From assembly GCA_900549445.1 (NCBI GenBank), contig UROS01000074.1, positions 1 through 10,567 on the forward strand: a DNA stretch of 10,567 bases, in the 5' to 3' direction. Below are positions 6,294 to 10,567 of this stretch, piece by piece. How positions within the stretch are numbered: position 1 is the first letter of the stretch; every line of letters begins with the position of its first letter. The notes beneath the pieces are model-generated. The model was not told the DNA's origin. It ran no database searches and saw only the letters and a list, made by a program, of their open reading frames with translations. The position numbers were made by a program, and so were the translations under genes. The DNA is from an uncultured Porphyromonadaceae bacterium. Its GTDB lineage: Bacteria; Bacteroidota; Bacteroidia; Bacteroidales; Muribaculaceae.

Positions 6294-6803
6294 TCAGTAT
6301 TTTCCGTCGAGCACACGCAGGGCGGCGGCGTAGTCGGGCTCGTGGGTTATCTCCTCTACGAGTTCGCGGTATATCACGCGGCGGTTTTCATCAAGCACCA
6401 GCACGGCGCGGGTCAGAAGTCCGGCCAGAGGGCCGTCAACGAGCTGAACTCCGTATTTCTGAGCGAAAAGGGGCGAACGGAATGCCGATCCGAAGACCAC
6501 ATTCTTTATATTCTCCATCGAGCAGAAGCGCGACATGGCAAACGGAAGATCCATCGAAACGCAGATTACGACTACATCTTTCATCTTCGCCGCCTCCTCG
6601 TTGAAGCGGCGCACGCTCATTGCGCATACGGCCGTGTCGAGACTTGGGAAAATATTGAGCACCACACGCTTGCCGGTAAAATCGGTGCAGAGCACCTGGC
6701 TCAGGTCGGCGCCTGCGAGGTGAAAACACGGGGCTGTCTCCCCGACAGTGGGCAGAGTGCCGCAAGTGTGGCACGGTTCTCCTTTAAAATAAACTGTTTC
6801 CAT
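6294..6803 (-). CDS. tpx: Thiol peroxidase
   Basis: This 169-residue protein matches the atypical 2-Cys peroxiredoxin Tpx over its full length. Tpx reduces hydrogen and lipid peroxides using thioredoxin. The peroxidatic cysteine is C60 in NIFPSLDTAVCAMSVRRFN, with T57 in the conserved active-site position. The resolving cysteine is C94 in LPFAMSRFC. The stretches DGPLAGLLTRAVLVLDEN and LVEEITHEPDYAAAL are also family-typical. It carries more cysteines than usual (C11, C14, C26, C39, C81), including a CHTC motif near the N-terminus. It starts 21 nt after the preceding exported-protein gene on the same strand, so the two probably form an operon ended by the terminator at 6224-6258. Confidence 0.95.
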   Translation of the reverse strand: METVYFKGEPCHTCGTLPTVGETAPCFHLAGADLSQVLCTDFTGKRVVLNIFPSLDTAVCAMSVRRFNEEAAKMKDVVVICVSMDLPFAMSRFCSMENIKNVVFGSAFRSPLFAQKYGVQLVDGPLAGLLTRAVLVLDENRRVIYRELVEEITHEPDYAAALRVLDGKY

Positions 6804-6824
6804 ATTATGTCTGTTTTTATTGTT

Positions 6825-8009
6825 TCATTTCAGCAATGCCATATTCTGTAATACAACATTCTCCATATCTTTGTTGAATCCGAGCATCACATTTTTCACT
6901 ACTCCGCTGCGGTCAACGGCTATAATCACCGGCAGCGATGCCGCTCCGCAGTCGCGGGCGAGCGAACGCGCATTCATGAGCAGATGCTCGCCGCGACGGA
7001 CAGAGGGTACTATGCTCTCTATGAGATCCGTGTTGGTCGACGCGAACGCAAAAACAACGTCGGCCTCGTAAGGCAGATTGTCGGCAGCACGACGCACCGA
7101 CTCAACTATCTCGCCGCTGAATCCGGCCGACGGGTCGAGTATCACCACCATGGTGGGTGTGCGCATAGGATCGCCCCGGTGGTAGGTATAACGTTCGCCG
7201 GTAGTGGTAGGCAGCGAGAACGCAGGCATAGGGAGGAGCGTCAGATTTTCTATACGGAAATTGCTTTCGCGATATTTCTCAAACACTTCGGGATACGCCG
7301 CCATAAGCGCTTTTTCGTTTATCGGCGCGCAGTCAGCGCTGTCGGGGTAGCTGTAGCGCACATACATCGACTGCTCCGTTATCGACCCCGGATTGCTCTC
7401 GGTGTCGATACGCAGCGGCATGAGGGTGCGGGCGTCAAAATAATAGTCGCGTTCAACGGCAGTCACCCCGCCGGCCTTCATCTCGGTTTCGAGCTTCACG
7501 GCCGGAACACCGTCGAGAGTACACGGTTCCGTAAGCCGGTAGGTATAACACGAGTCCGTTTCCATGCGTTTCAGCTGCGAGGCTATGTCGGAAGGAAGAA
7601 GATCAACGAACTGCGCGAGACGGTGCACGCCTCTGTCGGCGCCCATCCCCGTGAAAGGTATCGAATCCCAGTCCATATGATATTCCTGCAGCCGGTTGTC
7701 GCGGTAGCGGTAATGGTGTCCGTCGTAATACGCCGAAAAGCCGCTCACGGGGCCCGACGGTGTGTCCAGACTCCAGTCTATCACGTAGTCGCAGCCCGAC
7801 AGTCTGTCGCCCTCGGCCTTCTGCGATCTCAGCCGGAGTTCGTAGACCACATCCTTGTCGCTCTGCGGGAGCGATACGCCAAACGCCGCAGAAGCTTCGT
7901 AGCACTCCTTATTTTCAAGCGCTTCCACAATGTCAGCAAGCCCCCGGGCATTCAACGCCAGAGGGCTCGATACTGCTAACACCATAAACAAATTAACTTT
8001 CCCTTTCAT
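6825..8009 (-). CDS. Exported protein with redox-inactive thioredoxin-like C-terminus
   Basis: This is a protein of about 394 residues with a Sec signal peptide (basic MKGKVN, hydrophobic core, likely cleavage after LALNA). The middle (about residues 25-250) is beta-rich with repeated SAYYDGHHYRYR and YYFDARTLMPLRIDTE type stretches. It resembles LolA-like or outer-membrane-lipoprotein-sorting-like domains found before thioredoxin domains in Bacteroidetes. The C-terminal 130 residues look like a TlpA/thioredoxin fold: PAFSLPTTTGE, TMVVILDPSAGFS, and a cis-proline in ASLPVIIAVDRSG. The CxxC motif expected after the first strand is absent (PSAGFS), so it is unlikely to be an oxidoreductase. ATG 8009 is used; the upstream codon at 8015 is TTG. 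Exact function is unknown. Confidence 0.75.
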   Translation of the reverse strand: MKGKVNLFMVLAVSSPLALNARGLADIVEALENKECYEASAAFGVSLPQSDKDVVYELRLRSQKAEGDRLSGCDYVIDWSLDTPSGPVSGFSAYYDGHHYRYRDNRLQEYHMDWDSIPFTGMGADRGVHRLAQFVDLLPSDIASQLKRMETDSCYTYRLTEPCTLDGVPAVKLETEMKAGGVTAVERDYYFDARTLMPLRIDTESNPGSITEQSMYVRYSYPDSADCAPINEKALMAAYPEVFEKYRESNFRIENLTLLPMPAFSLPTTTGERYTYHRGDPMRTPTMVVILDPSAGFSGEIVESVRRAADNLPYEADVVFAFASTNTDLIESIVPSVRRGEHLLMNARSLARDCGAASLPVIIAVDRSGVVKNVMLGFNKDMENVVLQNMALLK

Positions 8010-8071
8010 AAACAATAGTCAACGTTCATTAATAATAACGTGACCTTTCGGGAAAATGTTTATGAGTTGTT

Positions 8072-9457
8072 TTAATTTATGAAAGAATTAATAAGGATTA
8101 TTGAGATAAGAACGGGTGCTATCCACTTTACTATAAAGTAAATCAGCGGAAAAACGTATGAACGCATTTTTCCGTAATTGCTCATTTCATTGCCGAAGAA
8201 ATTGCGCGGTGCCACCCAGCCCATGTAGATGCAGATGAGGATTCCTCCAACCGGGAGCATGATATTGGACGTAACAGTGTCGAGGAAATCGAAAATTGTC
8301 ATACCGGCTATCGTGCATCCGCTCCACGGGCCTACCGAGAGCGAGCAGACCGTACTGAGCGCAAACAACGGAAGGATTACCGCCAGGCAGGCGTTGCGAC
8401 GGCTCATGCCCCAGCGCTCGCGCGCGAACGACACCGAGACTTCGGCCAGCGAGATCGTGGAGGTGAACGCCGCCACCGTCAGAAGCAGGAAGAAAACCGA
8501 CGACCAGAAAATCGTGCCGTCCATCCTCGCGAAAATCTCCGGAAGAGTCACGAACACAAGCGCCGAACCCGCCAGCGACTGGTCGGAAAGCCCGTAGGTC
8601 ATCACCCCCGGAAAAATAATGAGACCCATCATCACCGCCACCAGCAGATCGAGAAGCGACACCGTCACGGCCGTGCGCGTCAGTTTTGTCTTGGCCGGAA
8701 AATATGAAGCGTAGGTTATCAGGATTCCCATGGCAAGACTCAGCGAGAAGAATGCCTGACCCATCGCGTCGATTACCGTAGAAGGAGTGACCGCCGAAAA
8801 ATCCGGATTGAGGAAGAATCTCACACCCTCCCCCGCGCCCGGAAGCGAGAGCGACACGCACACAAGCACTACAAGCAGCGCGAAAAGCAGCGGCATCAGT
8901 ATGTTGGAAACCTTCTCTATTCCCTTCTGAACACCGAGCATCAGCACTCCGAGATTGGCGGCGAGCATCAGATATGTCATAACCAGCGGGCGCGTCGTAC
9001 CCGTTATATATTCGCCCATACGGGTGGAAAACTGCACGTGGTCGGCCGCATCGGGTGTCAGACCCGCGGTTTGCGGCACCGGATCATAAAGAGCGCCCGA
9101 AAGTGACTGGATGAGATACTCCAATGTCCATCCCGACACCACCATATAGAACGACAGTATGAGATACGACGCGAGAATCGTGAGCGCTCCCACTGCCCGC
9201 CAGTTGCGGCGCTTCGGGGTGATGTTGAGGAAAGCCCCGGTGGCGTCGCTGCGCCCTCCGCGGCCCAGCGAAAACTCCGCCGTCATAACCGGTATCCCGA
9301 AAAGAAACACACAGAATATATATACAATCAGAAACGCCGCACCGCCGTTTGCCTGGGTTTCGGCCGGAAAACGCCACACGTTTCCCAATCCTACGGCAGA
9401 CCCTACCGTGCTCGCTATCAGACCCGCCTTCGAGCCGAATGTAACTTTCTCCGACAT
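8072..9457 (-). CDS. Sodium-dependent transporter, neurotransmitter:sodium symporter family
   Basis: This 461-residue inner-membrane protein has 11-12 membrane segments in the LeuT fold. The first segment carries the unwound sodium and substrate site GSAVGLGNVWRFP followed by NGGAAF. Segment 6 is within FFSLSLAMGILITYASYFP, and segment 8 has TVAAFTSTISLAEV, matching the second sodium site. Bacterial members import amino acids with sodium; the substrate cannot be read here. It ends in a short hydrophobic tail (WIAPVLISIILINSFIN). It is transcribed away from glmS from a shared 260-bp intergenic region. The 62 bp between it and the next gene downstream hold no terminator I can see, so read-through is possible. 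Confidence 0.93.
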   Translation of the reverse strand: MSEKVTFGSKAGLIASTVGSAVGLGNVWRFPAETQANGGAAFLIVYIFCVFLFGIPVMTAEFSLGRGGRSDATGAFLNITPKRRNWRAVGALTILASYLILSFYMVVSGWTLEYLIQSLSGALYDPVPQTAGLTPDAADHVQFSTRMGEYITGTTRPLVMTYLMLAANLGVLMLGVQKGIEKVSNILMPLLFALLVVLVCVSLSLPGAGEGVRFFLNPDFSAVTPSTVIDAMGQAFFSLSLAMGILITYASYFPAKTKLTRTAVTVSLLDLLVAVMMGLIIFPGVMTYGLSDQSLAGSALVFVTLPEIFARMDGTIFWSSVFFLLLTVAAFTSTISLAEVSVSFARERWGMSRRNACLAVILPLFALSTVCSLSVGPWSGCTIAGMTIFDFLDTVTSNIMLPVGGILICIYMGWVAPRNFFGNEMSNYGKMRSYVFPLIYFIVKWIAPVLISIILINSFIN

Positions 9458-9482
9458 TTCAACAGTTGTTTGAACTTACCTT

Positions 9483-9529
9483 AGAATATGGATTTTCAGA
9501 GGCTGTTTCGCTATCCCGAAACATATTCT
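9483..9529 (-). promoter_or_regulatory. Structured 5' leader of the sodium symporter gene
   Basis: In the roughly 80-nt leader, AGAATATG (9529-9522 on the minus strand) can pair with CATATTCT (9490-9483). Inside it, a second hairpin pairs 9522-9517 with 9510-9505 (GTTTCG/CGAAAC), sharing one base with the outer stem. The role is unknown; it could shield the translation start or simply stabilise the mRNA. Confidence 0.4.
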
Positions 9530-9543
9530 TTAAAAAATCGTGG

Positions 9544-9551
9544 CAAAATTA
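9544..9551 (-). promoter_or_regulatory. Putative -7 promoter element of the sodium symporter gene
   Basis: The minus strand reads TAATTTTG, matching TAnnTTTG, about 87 nt upstream of the ATG at 9457. The -33 region is not convincing. Confidence 0.55.
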
Positions 9552-9633
9552 GCAAAATTCTTACAATCAGCTATTAAATAAATTAAAATTTTTGTCAAAA
9601 TGTAAGCACAGGGAAAATATACGGCCCCTTTTA

Positions 9634-9664
9634 TTGGCTTCTCGGAATAAATTTCGTAAATTTG
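9634..9664 (+). promoter_or_regulatory. Promoter of glmS
   Basis: TTG at 9634-9636, a 20-nt spacer and TAAATTTG at 9657-9664 match the Bacteroidetes -33/-7 pattern well. Transcription would start near 9670, giving a leader of about 48 nt. Confidence 0.75.
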
Positions 9665-9669
9665 CAGAC

Positions 9670-9689
9670 TATTACACAACCTCTTAGAT
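9670..9689 (+). repeat. 20-bp near-perfect direct repeat, copy 2
   Basis: Matches 261-280 at 19 of 20 positions in the same orientation. Here it falls at the predicted start of the glmS transcript. Confidence 0.45.
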
Positions 9690-9717
9690 TTTTCACTAAA
9701 GAACACCGTTTTTGCCC

Positions 9718-10567
9718 ATGTGTGGAATTGTTGGTTATTTAGGCCACCGACAGGCTTATGAAATCCTTATCCAGGGGCTTCACCGTCTGGAGTACCGCGG
9801 CTACGACAGTGCAGGTGTGGCGCTCATCAACGACGACTGCAACCTCAACGTCTACAAGACCAGAGGCAAAGTAAGCAACCTGGAACAATCGGCTGATGGA
9901 AAAGACACAAACGGAACCGTAGGCATAGCCCACACCCGATGGGCAACGCACGGAGAACCGAACGACGTCAACGCACACCCTCAGCTCTCCCAATCCCGCT
10001 CGATAGCCCTTGTTCATAACGGCACAATCGAAAACTACAGCGTACTGAAAAAAGCCCTTATCCAGCACGGATACTCCTTTGAAAGCGACACCGACACAGA
10101 AGTTCTCGTACAGCTCATCGAATTCATCAAGATAACCAACGGCTGCTCTACCCTCGACGCCGTAACCGAAGCCCTCCATCAGGTGGAGGGAGCCTACGCA
10201 ATCGCCGTTATCGAAGACGGCGACCCCGATACCCTGATCGTGGCGCGTAAATCCTCCCCCCTCGTAATCGGTGTCGGCGACGGCGAGACTTTTATCGCCT
10301 CCGACGCTACTCCAATCGTAGGCTTCACCGACAAGGTGGTTTACCTCCAGGACGACGAAATCGCCGTAATCCGGCGCGGCAAACCCCTCCAAGTGCTCTC
10401 TCTCAAAGACAACAAGCCCTCGAAAATCAACATACAGACCCTGAAGCTCTCCCTCGCGCAGCTTGAGAAAGGCGGCTACGACACCTTCATGCTCAAGGAA
10501 ATCTTCGAGCAGCCCGCCACCCTGCGCGACTGCCTCCGCGGCCGCATTGTCGACGACTGCAACCGCG
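9718..10567 (+). CDS. glmS: Glutamine-fructose-6-phosphate aminotransferase, partial (3' end outside window)
   Basis: The enzyme makes glucosamine-6-phosphate from fructose-6-phosphate and glutamine, the first step to UDP-GlcNAc for peptidoglycan and glycans. About 283 residues of the usual 610 or so are present. They cover the N-terminal class II glutamine amidotransferase domain and the start of the linker to the sugar-isomerase domains. The nucleophile is the cysteine after the initiator Met (MCGIVGYLG). Other landmarks are HRLEYRGYDSAGVA, HTRWATHGEPNDVNAHP, VHNGTIENY and SDTDTEVL, all binding or shaping the glutamine site. The ATG at 9718 is fixed by the required MCG N-terminus. No glmS ribozyme is seen in the short leader. 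Confidence 0.97.
   Translation, partial: MCGIVGYLGHRQAYEILIQGLHRLEYRGYDSAGVALINDDCNLNVYKTRGKVSNLEQSADGKDTNGTVGIAHTRWATHGEPNDVNAHPQLSQSRSIALVHNGTIENYSVLKKALIQHGYSFESDTDTEVLVQLIEFIKITNGCSTLDAVTEALHQVEGAYAIAVIEDGDPDTLIVARKSSPLVIGVGDGETFIASDATPIVGFTDKVVYLQDDEIAVIRRGKPLQVLSLKDNKPSKINIQTLKLSLAQLEKGGYDTFMLKEIFEQPATLRDCLRGRIVDDCNR

Noticed and set aside
6984..7979. Long plus-strand ORF of 331 codons
   Set aside because: It is fully antisense to the signal-peptide-bearing exported protein gene, and is very rich in Arg, His and Val as expected of a shadow frame.
261..9689. The 20-bp repeats as attachment sites of an integrated element
   Set aside because: No integrase, transposase or conjugation gene lies between them, and the genes look like ordinary chromosomal functions.
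9671..9717. glmS ribozyme in the glmS leader
   Set aside because: The leader is only about 48 nt and A/T-rich, far too short for the ribozyme core, which is also not expected in this phylum.
9739..10392. Minus-strand ORF of 217 codons
   Set aside because: It is antisense to the unmistakable glmS reading frame.

Overview
The window looks like chromosomal DNA from a Bacteroidales-type gut anaerobe, most likely a Muribaculaceae/Bacteroidaceae relative. This is inferred from several TAnnTTTG -7 promoter elements (the Bacteroidetes sigma-ABfr type), the scarcity of Shine-Dalgarno sequences, and the protein families present. I see no integrase, transposase, phage gene, rRNA, tRNA or CRISPR array. 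All genes are on the minus strand except glmS at the right edge.

Region 1-274 has no convincing gene but holds two inverted copies of a structured element. The right copy is a long imperfect hairpin (147-241). Both copies share an apex with an identical internal loop and compensatory base-pair changes in the inner stem. Region 275-2680 reads, in transcription order, as a small membrane protein with an acidic tail, the two halves of a split ThrE-type threonine/serine exporter, and a LysR regulator. The genes overlap or are tightly packed, and promoter motifs precede the first gene and lysR.

Region 2815-6198 looks like a cobalamin-controlled block. A well-preserved cobalamin riboswitch with its own promoter (minus strand, 6198 down to about 5956) is followed by two doubtful small ORFs. 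Next come a DASS/SLC13 anion:sodium symporter and a MetE-C-terminal-like protein, closed by a terminator. Cobalamin riboswitches often control B12-independent methionine synthase, so a MetE-like gene fits. However, this protein appears to have lost the residues that bind zinc in true methionine synthases, so its chemistry is open.

Region 6224-8009 is a two-gene unit: an exported protein with a redox-dead thioredoxin-like C-terminus, then thiol peroxidase Tpx, closed by a terminator. Region 8072-9457 encodes a neurotransmitter:sodium symporter family transporter with a structured leader. It diverges from glmS, whose promoter and glutaminase domain are present before the window ends.
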